From contig CM073321.1 in NCBI GenBank assembly GCA_037043015.1, positions 40,940,420 to 41,004,419 on the forward strand: 64,000 nucleotides of DNA, read 5' to 3'. The notes beneath the pieces were generated by a model. It saw nothing but the letters and a program-made list of their open reading frames with translations, ran no database searches and was not told the DNA's origin. The stretch's first letter is position 1, and each line of letters opens with the position of its first letter. This DNA comes from Bryum argenteum (taxonomy: Eukaryota; Streptophyta; Bryopsida; Bryales; Bryaceae). Of this stretch, positions 23,701 to 36,779 are shown in pieces. A program made the translations under genes and the position numbers.

Positions 23701-25400
23701 GACCTCTACGGTACAAGGTTGGATTGGACTGACTTACTCACTTAACGAATTTAGAAGGGTTGCCGATGTTTTCTCAGTAATCGGTTGAATGGGAATCGTC
23801 CATCTCTCGCATCCACGCCCGCATGGTCTCCCGCACGCTCTTGCGTGAATCGGTGAACTGGACTTCCTGCTAGATGGGCATGTCGCACTCCTCACAAACC
23901 AGCGTGAAGAGCACGGCCTCCTCCGTCTACCAGCCGACGCCTGCGGAACTAGAGATCAACCTGAAACACCTCAAACCGCATCACCCAGCGATCGATTATG
24001 TCAGGGCACTCATCGCCAGTGATGGCTTTCTTAGATCTGGTCAAGGCCAGGTTAGCAGTAGTGTAAACTCGCTCAAGGAACTTATTAACCCCTATACGTC
24101 CTTGGAGTATTTTTAGCCAAAAACTCATTTTCAAAAAAATTAATATAGATGAGAATAAAGATAAGCTATTCAAATCTCAACCGTACAAACTTGTAATAGA
24201 CTTGTAGTAGATCATGTGGACCAAAACTTGACTCATGGGACCTCATAGATTGCGAGACCATAACATATTAGTGCGCAAAACAAGCTACAAAATACCATCA
24301 TTTCCACTTTGAAGTGAAAATACTACCAACATGAAATTTGCAATCAAAAAATCAGCAACTAGAAAGTTGTTCGTCTTCATCTCAAAGACACTTTTGTACC
24401 AAAAAAATTCATCAACAAAAATCTTGGGTCAAATAGTAGCCTTGTAGTCGTGAAAACTGCCAAAAATTTTACAAAGGAAAAATAGTCCAAAATTAGACCC
24501 CTCGCACTAAAATCCATATCTTTTCTTCAATATATCCTCCATTGAGTCAAGGTTTTTACCACTAAAAATAGTCTATACTTGGAATCCATCTCAAAAAATA
24601 AAGTCAAAATCTAACAATGGATGAAGGAGATCTAGCTCTTCAAAAATCATCCATTTTTTCACTTTTTTCATCGTAGAAACATCATTGCAAAGCCAATACC
24701 AAAGTTATCTAGATCAAAAAACTTCCAACTACAAAGTTGTTGGGATGCATCTAAATATCAAACCTAAGAAAAAAATTTCATGAATAACTACTTTAAATTT
24801 CACATATTTGGCTTGCAATGGTAAAACATGCCAAATGCTTGAAAACCCAAAAACAAAAGCTACCTTCAGTAAAGTCCATGCCAGTTATTCATACTTTATT
24901 TTATGAGTCTGCAATTTTTACCACATAAACTTGACTTGATTTGTGACCTAACCCAAGTGATTTCGTCAAAAACGGAGTTTGGATGAAGAAGTTATGGCTC
25001 TTCAAAGTTTCTGCCTTTCATCCAAAATGTCGTTTTTCGACACTAGGGACGTTTAGGGGTTAAAGGTCTCTTTTGGCAGTCTATGAATCATGTCATCTAG
25101 AATCTCTATGAGCTGCGTGTGCTTGTACTCCGTGCGGTTTTTACTCATGATCCAGCCCGAGTCAGACGCCTCTCGCTCCACCCGTGCTACGTTCTCGGCT
25201 TGATTCAAAGGACCCGCCTGCTCAATCTCCTCAAATACCTCCGTCCCTCCATTCTCCTAACTACCAATCCCGCAGGCTTCTGGTAGTACAACGCCTCCAC
25301 CATCGGAATCAACTACTCCTTCCGGTTTGTGTAAGACATGGTGAGCAACGTGCTTGAGTTCGACGTATGTTGCTTCGAAAATGCGAACCTGTTACAACCA
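23700..25400 (-). pseudogene. Gag-like or hypothetical retroelement relic, interrupted
   Basis: Two minus-strand coding-like patches can be read. The first (about 24120-23730) gives GVNKFLERVYTTANLALTRS, DIIDRWVMRFEVFQVDL, then in another frame LFTLVCEECDMPI and SRKSVRETMRAWMREMDD. The second (about 25370-25060) gives FEEIEQAGPLNQAENVARVE and EYKHTQLIEILDDMIHRLPK. Stops and a frameshift break both. Helical, charged sequence of this kind resembles gag-like regions, but I found no reverse transcriptase, integrase or protease nearby, so the assignment is weak. The 0.9 kb between the patches is AT-rich non-coding repeat. Confidence 0.35.
24280..25050 (+). repeat. Dispersed non-coding repeat, copy A
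   Basis: It shares a diverged but collinear sequence with 28620-29290: CAATGGTAAAACATGCC, then AACTCAAAAACA-like words, ATACTT, then AAAACGGA and TTATGGCTCTTC. Parts also repeat internally (AACTTCCAACTACAAAGTTG-like words near 24360 and 24720). No protein is encoded. Confidence 0.7.
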
Positions 25401-25444
25401 CAAACTTGTCAGCATTGGGAACAAGTCAGCTGTCACCAGCCTTG

Positions 25445-25458
25445 CCCCCCCCCCCCCC
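25445..25458 (+). repeat. Homopolymer run of 14 C
   Basis: A run of 14 cytosines interrupts a short proline-coding frame (25367-25573) that I do not consider a real gene. Run lengths like this are prone to sequencing error. Confidence 0.9.
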
Positions 25459-25574
25459 GGCCTCCTGTCCTCTGGATGCTGCACAAGACGAAGGATTAGC
25501 TCAAGCGGTCGATGCTGCCCAAGAAGAAAATAGTCAGGGAAGTCCTTCACTCGATCCAAGCAATTTAGTATAGA

Positions 25575-26189
25575 CCGACCTTGTGAAGGAGCAGACTACG
25601 ACCTAGAAGGTCGTAGTATCATACGAAGAGAGCGATGCAACCGTCACGCTCGTTCGTCTTATAAATATCACTTCATAACGTTTTCTGAAGTGGAACTTCG
25701 TGACCAAGTGAACGCACATGTTACTCCGTCGTGTAATTCCAGAGATTCTCGTCGATATTTTGATTTCTTAAACATGAGCATCAGTGACCTTCAAATCAAT
25801 GCTCTTAGAAGTGCATGACAGGACCTTATTACAGCCACAACTATGCCAAAAGGGAACACAAAAATGTTAGACTATTGCACAGATCTGTCACACTCCACGA
25901 CACTGTATGACAAAATTCACTTAAAGTCAAAACGAAAATAGTAGGGAGCGAACACAAGGTGTAAGAAAATGGCTACGTACATGGTCGTAGCCACACACAA
26001 AACTTTGCATTGATCGGATTTCCGATTCAAAAGATTACAGACTCCTGAGAGCGGAGTGAAAAAATTAAAGCGTAAGTGATGAATGAATTTTGATGCTAGA
26101 CGCCACCTGATGATCACGTTCATCTAGAAGAATGAAAATGACTACGGCGAACATAACCTGAACTGGAGATTTCACAGGGCGAGCTGAAT
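25575..26189. other. Spacer downstream of the DUF1218 gene
   Basis: No gene is supported. It probably contains the 3' untranslated region of the minus-strand DUF1218 gene. Confidence 0.35.
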
Positions 26190-27132
26190 TTAGGGGTAGG
26201 GAGACATGCCCACTGAGGGCCCTTGCCATGCCGGTGTCTCCCTAGCTTTCGAGATGAGGACGTAGCATAGCTCACTGAATACCGTAGTGATGAACACAAA
26301 AGCGGCTCCAGCAGCGAAGACACTCTTCTGCACTTCCTGGCAATTGACTTTGTCGCCGAAGTAATTGTGATAGCCTTTGGATTGAATCTTATTCTGAGCG
26401 GCGCCAGCAATGAGAGCCGAAGACGCTACAATGAAGCAAAACCTGGATGTATCGTACGTTAACGTTCAGTTCTCCATGCTCGGCGAGAAGATGATGTTCA
26501 TTAGCATCTTGACAGTAAGTATTCAGAGAGCTCATAACTACACATACCAGGATAGAAGAAACATCAGTACACCGAACGTCTTGGCTCCTCCTGGCTTGAC
26601 GCCACTGCCGCAACAAAGGCAGCGTGTGGCTAGCATAATGATTATCTGGGACATCGTCAAGAAGATGAATGATCCCGCGGCCAACCCAGTCGATACATCG
26701 GAGGAGTATTCACATGTGAATAGACCTGTCTTCTGATCAAATGCTGAGTATTTTGCCTGCACATGAATATTCGCGTCAACAAATACAATTGCAATAAAGA
26801 ACTCCCCAAGTCCCCATTACCCAGTCTAAACTTACCTCATCAAGACAGCTGATAGCAATCGGATGCGATGTAGGACGTATAGGCAATGTAAGTTTAGTAC
26901 AGAAATCACAATTACTAGAAACTCAGACACAACCACAGTTACTATTCAGGCTCCTTAATTTCATTCCCGAATATCCTTCAGGAAGTTGTAGTGCTGAGTT
27001 ATTCTGAACACTGAGAAGTTTATCGCGAGAAGTGTATTTAACCTGGCTGCGTTTCTCAATGGCTGCCAGAGCTAGTGCGAAGGAGATGACGAAGAGTGAT
27101 AAGGTGACGCCGAGTACTAATGCTCTTGCCAT
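26190..27132 (-). CDS. DUF1218 family four-helix membrane protein
   Basis: Three exons, 27132-27043, 26756-26548 and 26442-26190, join cleanly into a 183-residue protein with standard GT-AG sites. Four membrane segments are visible: LVLGVTLSLFVISFALALAA near the start, GLAAGSFIFLTMSQIIIMLA, TFGVLMFLLSWFCFIVASSA and FAAGAAFVFITTVFSELCYV. Between the first two lies the family's extracellular loop with FTCEYSSDVSTG. RCLCCG and KPGG follow the second helix, and NCQEVQKSVFAAGAAF precedes the last. Length, helix order and these motifs match plant DUF1218 proteins, some of which (MWL in Arabidopsis) affect wall lignin. The biochemical role is unknown. The gene is intact and is probably a host gene, one of only two in the window. 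Confidence 0.88.
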
Positions 27133-27984
27133 CTCCTAGAAAGTGTCCTCCCTGTAAAATAATACAGGTAGTGACAGCGTCACTAATCATAATTGAAGAA
27201 TCAGATCACATCCACAACGTGGCTCGGGAAACTTCGTCTGTACATATGTCAATGTTACAGTTCAATTGCATGACATCAGAGAACTTGAGATTCAAGAAAC
27301 TGCAAGACTCTCAGCCCGTCTCAGACTCTCTGGATCCAAACTAGTGCAATTGTTTAAACAGCTCAAGAATTGACAATGTCCGCGGGCGTTTCCGATTGAT
27401 ACAGAGAATACGTTCTCGGTATTCGTACTGATGATCGGAAAGACAAGCAGAATCAATATTCGGGAACGGCACAGATGACTGATCACCACCTACTGGGAAA
27501 AGCTCTGTATTTGAAGATCGGCTAGATGAGAACTGCAATGCCATCGTATCTCATACTGAAGAGCCAGAAAGCGCATCTCAAAACAGTACAAATAGAACAT
27601 TTTTCGAGAACTCACCGCTCCGACAATAATCGCTAGAGATAACTCTGCTTTACGGAATCCTACAGTGACTGTGAAGTAGCACACGGTCACAACGAAGAAC
27701 CTCAAACACGGAGCGTCCTGGCTCAGAATCTCAGATCCACGAAGTTCGCAGACGCTTGACGTAGCAAGAAAACTTACTACGGAGTGCGAACAACAGAAAG
27801 ACGACTTCAGTCGACTCAGACTGGGGAGCGCGACAAATGTTAAAGCCAGGACACCAGCGTAAGCTTAGCTTGGCTTGCCCTGAATCACAACGGTAACCAT
27901 TGGCGAGCGACGAAGACGGCAGGTTGTTTCAAACAAATCAAATAAATCCCGCCATGCGAAATTGCTTTTGAGAAATGCCATTCC
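27133..27984. other. Upstream region of the DUF1218 gene
   Basis: Short minus-strand frames at 27292-27705 do not resemble a family. This is the likely promoter and leader of the DUF1218 gene. Confidence 0.35.
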
Positions 27985-28095
27985 AGCGTCCGGGAAGAAC
28001 CTAAGGCTAGTACAAATGCAGCCTATGAAAATTGTGAAATAGCCTACAAAATTTTGAAAGTGTAGGACGTAAAACCTAAGGAAATTTAGAGGTTA
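27985..28095 (+). repeat. 110-bp dispersed repeat, copy A
   Basis: It is about 90-95% identical, in inverted orientation, to 50414-50526. It contains GAACCTAAGGCTA, ATGCAGCCTATGAAAATTGT and GTGTAGGACGTAAAACC. It is non-coding and may be the conserved end of a larger element. Confidence 0.85.
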
Positions 28096-30079
28096 AATGC
28101 TTCTAAATTTAGAGGTTAAACACTAAGGGGAAAGAATTCACGTTTGATCAATAAGAAAAGAGTGCATTGTTATCTTAAGTAGTAAGTTCTTGAAGCAAAT
28201 ATGAACAAAGTTTTTGTTAAAGAAGACAAATGCCGGTCGTTAGAAGGAATTTTCCTGAAAATCTCTGCCACATTCTTGTGCGAGTAAACGGTCCGTGCAA
28301 TTTTGATCTACTTTATTTCTTGGAGGTCATGAAGATACCAATATCTGATGTCCACATGTTTTGTCTCATTGGTTCCGATGTACGCAAATTGCAGTTGGGA
28401 CCCAATCAGACAAAACATGCAAGTATTTAGAGCCAATTACATAATAGCTCCAACTGCTGCCAAATATGGCGTCTTTGATAAAAGAATTTCTTCATTGTGT
28501 TTGATGGAATGGTACACTCTGAACCTTTGATGTTGAACCACTATTTATGTACTTAGTGCATGAGCTTGTGACAATGAAAAATGCTCTACTACACAACAAG
28601 TATATGTTGTTTTCACTTTCTTTCAAGATAGAAACACCATTGCGAATCCAATACCAAGAATAGTTGGATCAAAAACCTTTCAACTAAATAGTTGTTAGCC
28701 TTTATCTCAAAATCTTGACTCTATTAGAAAATGATTATCATCACATATTTTTAATCTTCCCTAGTTGCTTGACAATGGTAAAACATGCCTTATATTTGAA
28801 AACTCAAAAACACGAGCTAGTTTTACTAAATCTAGCCATTTCTTTATACTTCATTGAATGAGTTTGGTGGCAATCCCCAAAATTTAAGCCTTGTTGTCTT
28901 GTGTGGGTTTAAATTCTATATAAAAATCCTTAGTTTGTCATTATAGACGATTTGCAAAAAAACTCTTGCTATAGGAGAATAGGTGTCTTCAGCCTTGGAA
29001 AAAATAGCATAGAGATTTCTCTCAGAGACTACACTTGGGGTGCCTAGTCTATCATAGATTTTTGACTAGGTAAATAAATAGTCCCATTTCTGTCTAAAAA
29101 ATAATGTCTATACCACTCTAATGAATAAATGAATAAAGCCCGGAGGCCTACTAGAGTTTACCATACAATCAAGACTTGATTTTAGACCCAAACCAAGTAA
29201 TTATATCTAAAACGGACTCCAGATGAACAAATAATGGCTCTTCAGAGTTGCTGCAATTATCTGAAATGTGGATTTTTGACATTCCACCTGGTTAATGGTT
29301 AATTAGATTCCATATGAGTTTTCTTTTATATCGTATGAAGTTGCACCTTTTTGCATGATGTAGACTTTTATCATAACATTTTAGCAATACCATTTTTCAT
29401 GCTTCAAAATTCTTTGTGCCTTAGGAGATATTTTCTCCATAGCTCATAGATTTAATTGGTACATGCTGGTATTTACCCAAAATGGCAGTATATTCTCAAA
29501 ATTTGCCCTATAACAACTAGACTGCAAAATGTTGAGAATCTACTAAAGATTGAGACTTTAGACTTTAGTTTTATTTGATTTCTTCTACAACGTTCTCACG
29601 GCGTTGCCATGCCTACTTAATACTTTGATCATGCCCCCCTTGTATTTCTCCGAGATCTAAAATCGGATCATTTTTGTAATAGGACAATTTTTTTTTTAAT
29701 GGCATTTTCTTCTATGAAAATTGGCCTTTGAATTTGGATTTCCGCATACCTGGCTTTGAAAATCAATAATTTCTTTGCGTATCATAGGTCATGTGAGTGT
29801 GACATACTCTTGAGAATCAACTAAAACAACGGTTAAAGAGTCCCAAGTCATATTAGCGGCTTATGATAGTTTATCCTTCAAAACCACACTTTCTTATCCG
29901 ATCACAAGAAAAAAGATTTTTTTGTTTTTTCTTTTTTTTTGTTTTTTTTCAAATTCTGATCTCACCTTATTTCATGTCATCATGATATGAATCTTATAAT
30001 TGGCGTAGATATACATGTACAAGTAAGGTATTAGATCTTATGGTTATATACTTTAAAATACTTCAAAGATAATACATTG
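28096..30079. other. AT-rich DNA with dispersed repeat copy B
   Basis: Positions 28620-29290 are the second copy of the repeat described at 24280-25050. The rest is AT-rich with homopolymer runs (29690-29950) and no gene that I can support. ATTG at 30076-30079 is the left target duplication of the central element. Confidence 0.6.
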
Positions 30080-30105
30080 AACGGATATTTAACTAATTAT
30101 GGACA
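30080..30105 (+). repeat. Left terminal inverted repeat of the central element
   Basis: 26 bp; 25 of 26 positions pair with 45530-45555. Similarity stops abruptly on the inner side, and outside it the only match is the ATTG duplication. Confidence 0.9.
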
Positions 30106-30311
30106 GATTCCGAACTTATGGATAATTTCACTAAAAAAATAAGTATCAAAATGTATGCCAGATTAATAAATAATAGAAGACCAAGCAAGATATATTGATA
30201 CTCAAGCAAGATATATTGAAAAGTGCATGTAAAGTAATAAAACTATCTAAATTACCCAAAAAAAAAAACTATTGAAATTATATCGGCTAAAGGCCAATAC
30301 AAGGAAAATTG

Positions 30312-30365
30312 CTAAATCCTAAATCCTAAACCCTAAACCCTAGACCCTAAACCCTAAATCCTAGA
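30312..30365 (+). repeat. Interstitial plant-type telomere repeat
   Basis: About seven units of CCCTAAA or one-base variants (CCTAAATCCTAAACCCTAAA), followed by degenerate CTAGACCGTAGACCGTAG. It lies about 210 bp inside the left end of the central element. It supports a green-plant origin, since (CCCTAAA)n is the Arabidopsis-type telomere. Confidence 0.9.
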
Positions 30366-31352
30366 CCGTAGACCGTAGATCCCGTCCCCAACCCACATTA
30401 GCTGAAATGCTGTATCGGACGGCCGCCGATAGAAGCCCCTGGAATATGACGAAGTAGTAGTAACAAATTATTGGATCTCAGCTCAGAAACGGAATTCTAA
30501 AGGTTGCACACGCATTCATACACAGATCAATTTAATATGATTGAGAGGAATACAGTAATATAATGTCATGAATAGCAAAATCCAATATCGGCCGCCAGTC
30601 GAGAAACGCGAGAATAATGAAAGAAGAGGAGTACATTGTAAGTGTACATTACAATGATTGCTACAGTAAAGACAAAGTAGGATATACTGTATCGGAAAGC
30701 TATAGGAAGCTAAGACACGTATCAGCCGCCAGCCGAGAAACAGTAAACTAGAGAAATGGAGGGAGCACAACAAAGCAACCAATGAACGCTACATTCTCAA
30801 AAACGATGAATATACCGCAATCAAAAGTCGTGGATAGCTAAGTCCGGTATCGGCCGCCAGCCAAGAAAATGTAAACAAGAGTAATGGCATGAGAAGAGCA
30901 AATGTGAAAAAAGAGCTCTAGCATATTGATAATGAACAGTATGCCGTAGCAAAAATACAACAAGTACATAGAGACTATAGACATGGAACACACTAGTAAG
31001 GTGAGGCGGATATGAACCAGCGGGTAGAGCGTCGTGTCGGCTGGCAGCCGATAGGAGGTCGGAGTTGCTGGTGCGAAAGCATATGAGTGATGATAAGTAT
31101 CGGCCAGCAGCCGACAAGTGCAGAGCAGGTCCGTCATAGAGTGGGAGGATGCGAGGGAGGCTCACATGAAGCGTGTCGGCCGGAAGCTGATACAAATGTA
31201 TGCAGAACACCTTAGAGAACAGCTCCAGCGGCCTCAAGGTTAGACATTGCAGCTGCAGCGGCCTGCTCGGGAATGATATGTGTAGCTGGTGGACCTTTCC
31301 TTGCATGTGACGGCATCCTATGAGAGAACAGAACAATGTTCACATTCACAAT

Positions 31353-34300
31353 CTAAGTAAGACAAGGCTCCTTATGCCAGCCGCGAGTCCAGCACTCTCT
31401 AGCGATGATCGATTTTCCTTCCTTCTTAGCTCGCATAGGGGTCCACCATTTGATCTTGAAATTGCCATAGGTAGGACCAGGCGTCAGATCAACACACTCA
31501 AGGACACGCCCCAGCCAGACAGGAAGGAAATGGTCGTCGCTGTGGCGGCATAAGACAAAGTCTCCAAGAAGAACATCACGGAATGGATTAAAGTTGAGCC
31601 TCGGTCGGTCTTTAGCAGGACCATAGTAAGGATAAGCATTTGCATCATCCTCAGGCGTAATGTCCTGTGAGTGAGAGGAGCTAGATCCAGAATCGAGCGA
31701 GGCACGAGAATGATCACGAGTCCAGTCTGAAATAGACCAAAATCCTTCCACAAGAATGTAAGGGGTAGACGGTAATGGTGAATTGATCTCCCGGTTGATA
31801 CCCTCCCAGTAGCCAACAGGTCCAGCCATCTCTTCGCAGTAATGTCTATTACGCGCCATACCGGTCTTCCAGAACTCAATGAATATAGAAATATCGTACT
31901 TGATGAAACCCTGTTTGTCATTGCACTCCGAGGCATGAGCTTGCTCCTTCACAGAGTTCAACTTGTTGGGGTTAACCTCCGTGACGCCCCATAATGGCTT
32001 AAATGGAACAGGACGTGGGTCGCCATGTGGAATTCTAGGTCTCCCTTGCTCGTCAGAAGTCCACATCTTGACGGGGGGACCGGGTGGGAGCCATGAAGAA
32101 TCAATCAATTTCCTCTTATACCTCATGACAGGCCAGCCACGATCGTCACCGTCCTCTTCGACCCAGAACTTGAAAAGATGCATGTCACCAAGTCCAACAA
32201 TTTTGTTGACATCGTCGTGATGAAAGTCCTGGACGTAGGATTTGAAATCCGCAACCTCTTGAACGAATTCAGAAATGAAGGCGACTGTCTTCTGCGAGTC
32301 CATGAAAGCCTTCATGAGATTGCCTAGAACGTACGTGTTCTTCCGCTTCATGAGCTTGGAAAGGTAACTGAAATGGGCATCAATATCCTCGTGAGTGTGG
32401 CCAACAATCAGGAACCCAACATTGACCTCCTTGAATATGCGCCGAGCGGTCAGCAAAGAGCAGAAGGCCATCACAAATCTGTTCTTGTTGTCCTTTGCGA
32501 AATTATCAAGCTGCAAGAATAGCTTACGCGGAAGCGGAACAAGCGGGCGTCCAGGTTCTGAAGGACCGAACTGAGTCCCGATGGCGGGTGGGATAGATGC
32601 GAAACACCTAGACTTTCCATGTAGCAAAGCTTGGAAGAAGCTCTTTTGTGGAGGTGTGGGAAAGAGCTCCCGAGATTCACGTACCGGTGGCTTCTCAAGC
32701 GCTCGCACTACACGACACAAGGAAGAGATTGTGAAGTTGGAATCCCCTGGCGAGAGCACAGTGGAGTAGTGTGCGTACGCACCATCACCGTGGCAGTGAG
32801 TCAACATGCTGGTAATAGAAACCGGAATCTGTCCAAGGCCAGCAGTGGCTTTTGTAATCCTCTGCATTCTGGGAATGGCCGTCTTCGTGGTTTCCATCTT
32901 GTCATGGATTATACATAGAAACTCCGAGGGGTTCTCGCAGGACTGGGAACTATAGCCACCATAAATATGGCGGCAGGCACGCTGGTAGTTGAGATGGCGA
33001 TTCCGGTCATCGACTAATGCATGCCACTCATCACAGCCCCTTGGGTACTTGGATATGCACTCCACAAGGAAGTCACACTCAGTACACTTAGAGAAGCTGC
33101 TCCCAACAGCTGTAACCTCGACGTTCTTGAAGTGGTTCTTTCGAAGCTGACTGATGGTGGACTGGGAGACCGGCTTATGGTGGCATTTGATATTCACCTG
33201 GAAGGCGGATATAAGGAAGGATGTTAACATCCTGGTCGACGCCTCCTATCGGCCGGCAGCCGACAGGAGTGCACTGACATAAGCAGGAACTAATCGCTAA
33301 CGGAGTATCGGCTACCAGCCAACAAGTAGCTCAACGACGACTAGATAAGCCACGACGGAAATGACAGTAGAAGGAAAAGAAGAATTGTCTAATTAGAAAC
33401 ATCCGAAACATAGCAACCAAGTGTATCGGCCGGCAGCCGACATCGAGGACGAAGAGGAAATAAGAATGATTGGGACTTACTTGATTCACTTGCTTGCGCA
33501 TGGTGTCCCAGTTGAGAGCAGATGGAACAACCTTCAGATTGTCAACTCGCTTATTTCCAACAAGCCTGAACTCGTTAGGCATCTGGTCTGCATTCTCGTC
33601 AATAATCTTCTGCAGGGTTGCTCTGGCCTGAATTGTATGCGGGCGTGGACGGACAGCTCCAGAATTGCCATGCGATCCGCTCACTGATCCACCCATTGCT
33701 GCAGCCTTGTAGACGTGGTAAGCTGATCTGGAAACAACGTGAATGATATACCAAGCGTTCTCGCAGACCTCAACATTCTCAAGCGTGATGAATTTCCTCC
33801 CTCTCGGTTCATGTACATGAATTTGACTTTGAACGGCATACGCTGTCTCTCTTCTAATTTCAAAAGAGCAAGCATAGTACTTACGACGAAGGATTCGAGT
33901 AGACTCCCACGGAAACGTCTGACAGCACCTACTCTTGCAGCACAGCTGAGAGCTAACCTTGCGAATCTCATCATCCGAGGTCTTTGATTTAAACCTAGAC
34001 CCAGCGGGCTGCTCCTTTGACAAAAGTCTACGACGAACGGACCTGTAGGGATTCCGAGGGACGCTCCGAAGTCCCGGATGTTCAAAGGTAGAATTCTGAG
34101 CGGCCTCAGAGCAGAGCATGACAATGTCTGACAGGAGTTGACCGCCTTCAAGTCGAGTCCGCGAAAGAGGCCATCTCATTGTCGTGAGCTCTAGGGTATC
34201 GTGCTCTGAAATGAACATTACTCCAACATCTGTACCGCCAAGAAGGTCCTCATCACAGGCTTCATTTGGAAGACAGACTTGAATGATCGCCTGCCCAAAA

Positions 34301-35199
34301 AAGGTAAGATCCTCATTCAGTAGGTCGCAGCACTTATTCCTCCAGTCGGGCGGATCTAGGACTGTCAAAGGTTCCGGCCGCAAATCTTCAGTTTCGCGTG
34401 AGATAGAAGGGCGAAAGTTGATAGCGTTATCGCCGCCAGAACTATCCGAAGAGGGCTGCGAGAAGATACCGTTGTCAAACGGCGTAGCATGAAGATCATC
34501 AGCAGATTCATTTCCTTGAGAAGAGAGGACATCGACGCGGGTTGACGGATTTCTACCCGACCCACAGTCGTCGCTGCCATCAAAATGAGAATGCGCGGTT
34601 GAATGATGCGGGTTATCTGTACTACCACAACAGTCAGTAGAGGGTGAGTCCTTGGCACCGTCATCGCTGTGCGGTTCAACCTTGACACTCCTCAGCGTGG
34701 GTTGTATCGGCTGCCGGCCGATAGAGTTGCCATTCAGCGGCGTAGCGTCGAGGGGACGAATTTTGTAACCGCTCCAAAGGATTTCATATCCAAGGCACTC
34801 ACCAAGCAGAGTGAGAGAAGGATTCTCACAGTACGCTACCAGACCAACAAAGTCCTTATACACCGTAGTGAGCTTGACAACTACAAAGAAGCTATGGGGA
34901 ACGCGAAAACCCTCCCAGGTGCCCTTAGGCGAGCACTCAACGATGACACCCACTCCAACAAAGTGATGATCGGTCCCGTCAACATGCAGTAGAGCAACCT
35001 CCATGTTAACAGAGAGAGTGAGAAACTGATTTATGGGCTTCTCATCTAGTGGCCCCGGTGTCGGCTGGCAGCCGATAGACTCGGATGATTCATCGAGGTT
35101 ATCAATGAAGGGTCTCACGTCTTTCACCTCCCATGTAATGTTGTTACCAGGACACTGACTAAAAAACTTTATGCTAGGAGTGGGAAACGGAATGATCAT
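31353..35199 (-). CDS. DUF7869-type transposon protein, two exons, intact
   Basis: Exon 1 (35199-33481) and exon 2 (33197-31353) join in phase 0 into 1187 residues without a stop. The first half is variable and acidic. In exon 2 a Cys-rich patch (KCTECDFLVECI, then C near RGCDEWH) is followed by LCIIHDKMETTKTAIPRM, HCHGDGAYAHYS, FLQLDNFAKDNKNRFVMAFC and VGFLIVGHTHEDIDAHF. The last two blocks are the hallmark of the DUF7869 family, common in plant, oomycete and animal repeat-derived proteins. The Asp, Asn and His-Glu-Asp residues look like an RNase-H-like metal site, which is inference. Two copies of the 19-bp palindrome lie inside exon 1 (34705, 35059), read as SIGRQP and SIGCQP, and three in the 283-bp intron. 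The start at 35199 is the first Met of the open frame; earlier exons are possible. This intact gene is the best transposase candidate for the element. Confidence 0.85.
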
Positions 35200-36660
35200 C
35201 TCAATATTTGGAGCGACGTCAAGAACGTGGACGTCTAAAAGATCTATTGGCGGCCAGCCGACACAACTGCGAATCTAAAAGGTTGACGAGATGAAAGAAA
35301 TAATATGGACCTGAGACAGGTGTAATAGATACAACCTCCTGAGGTATCGGCTGCCGGCCGATACCTTGTACTGCGAAACCCGGAAGACAGGACAGACAAT
35401 GAGGGACGCGTGATAGTTCTGTATCGGCTGGCGGCCGACAGCCCAATCAACAATATCGACTGGCAGCCGATATAAAGAGATCCGACTAATTCCTAAGGAA
35501 TTGTATCGGCTAGTGTCATGCACTATGTCAGCTGGCGTCTAGTACCAGGGTATTGAGCCTCTAGCTATTAAATCGTTATAATTGAAGTAATAAAATGCTG
35601 CTATCTACCGCTCTCTATATAGAAAGAAGCGCACTAACACGGGGAACACAATGACGCAATTCTTGACTACTTCTGGCCAGGGAAAACAACAAAAACAGCA
35701 ATGCAAATCGCTCAGAGCGTCAGGAAACAATGGAGAAATGAAATAAAATGTCAGAAACAGTTGGGAGAGGGTAGCCATCTGAAACACTACAGCGTGGATG
35801 GCGCTCAAATCAAGAAGATTTCAAACTCAAATTTCAAATGATTTTGAAGTTTTGGAGGGCTAATTGCTAGGCAGGATGAAAAGCAATGATGAAATTGATG
35901 AAAAAATTTGAAATGACGTTTTGGCGGGGCGAGCTTCAGAAAAATTTGGCGGGCGGGCAAGCGGATGCGAGAGCGGGCAAGCCGATTGAAAAGCGGGCAA
36001 GGCGCAAATCGGCGGGCAGCCGATAGCCATCATTGCGAAAATTCCGGAGGGGGTAAACCTTTCACCCTCCCTCATTTGCTCTCATTTGTAATTTGCTCTC
36101 CTCTCCTCTCTCAGTTTTGCTCTCTCCTCTCACTTTTGCTCTCTCCTCTCTTCTCTCATTTTCATTTCTCTCCTCCTCTCATTTGCTACTTGCTCTCTCC
36201 TCTCTCCTTTCTTGCTGTCTTCTCTCCCCTCTCCATCCTTGCTCTCTCCTTTCCTCTCTGCTTTCTTGCCTTAGCCGTTACTCTGCTGGCAGCTGATAAT
36301 GTTTAGTTTTGGGGTTTAGGGTTTCTAGCAGCAGCCGACAGAGGTTACGTAGCAGCCGACAGAGGTGACGTAGCAGCCGACATTCCCTACGCTCCAGCCG
36401 AGAGCTTTGCGCGGGAGCGGAGGCAGCAACCGACATTCCTTACGCACCAGCCGACAACTTTGCGCAGGAGCGGAGGCGATTTACGCACCAGTCGACATCG
36501 AACACTCGCCAGCCGATACAGCTCCGATGGCGTCGTCGAAGACGTAAGCCGATTTAGCTCTTTGTGACGTTTCAATTTGTGCCGTTTTGATTGGCGTCGT
36601 TTCATTTTCAGCTCTTCGTGATCTTCTTGTGCCTTGTGTGTCGGCTGACTGCGAGCCAAA
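35200..36660. other. Divergent spacer with palindromes and CT-rich tract
   Basis: Five full palindromes lie at 35245-36025 and several half palindromes at 36284-36520. A CT-rich low-complexity tract spans about 36076-36275; its long open frames are artefacts. A start-like ATGGCGTCGTCGAAGAC followed by a GTAAGC donor lies at 36528, which could be a first coding exon of the plus-strand gene, but its phase does not fit the exon at 38506 directly. Both genes of the element point away from here, so promoters are expected. Confidence 0.4.
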
Positions 36661-36779
36661 AAACCACCATGGAGTGGCCTTTGGTCACAAGAGGATTGAC
36701 ATGAACAACACATGAAGAGAGGAACAAGGGAGAAGAGAAGACGAGTACAAATGAAGAAGAAACAAGGGGAAGTAAAGAA

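Noticed and set aside
23700..25400. A full LTR retrotransposon
   Set aside because: Only gag-like patches could be read. I saw no reverse transcriptase, integrase or paired LTRs.
30516..31336. Minus-strand hydrophobic frames of 88 to 171 residues
   Set aside because: They run through several palindromes and have no family features. This is probably the 3' trailer of the DUF7869 gene.
35965..36306. Plus-strand frame of 113 residues with Leu-Ser-Pro repeats
   Set aside because: It reads through a CT-rich low-complexity tract.
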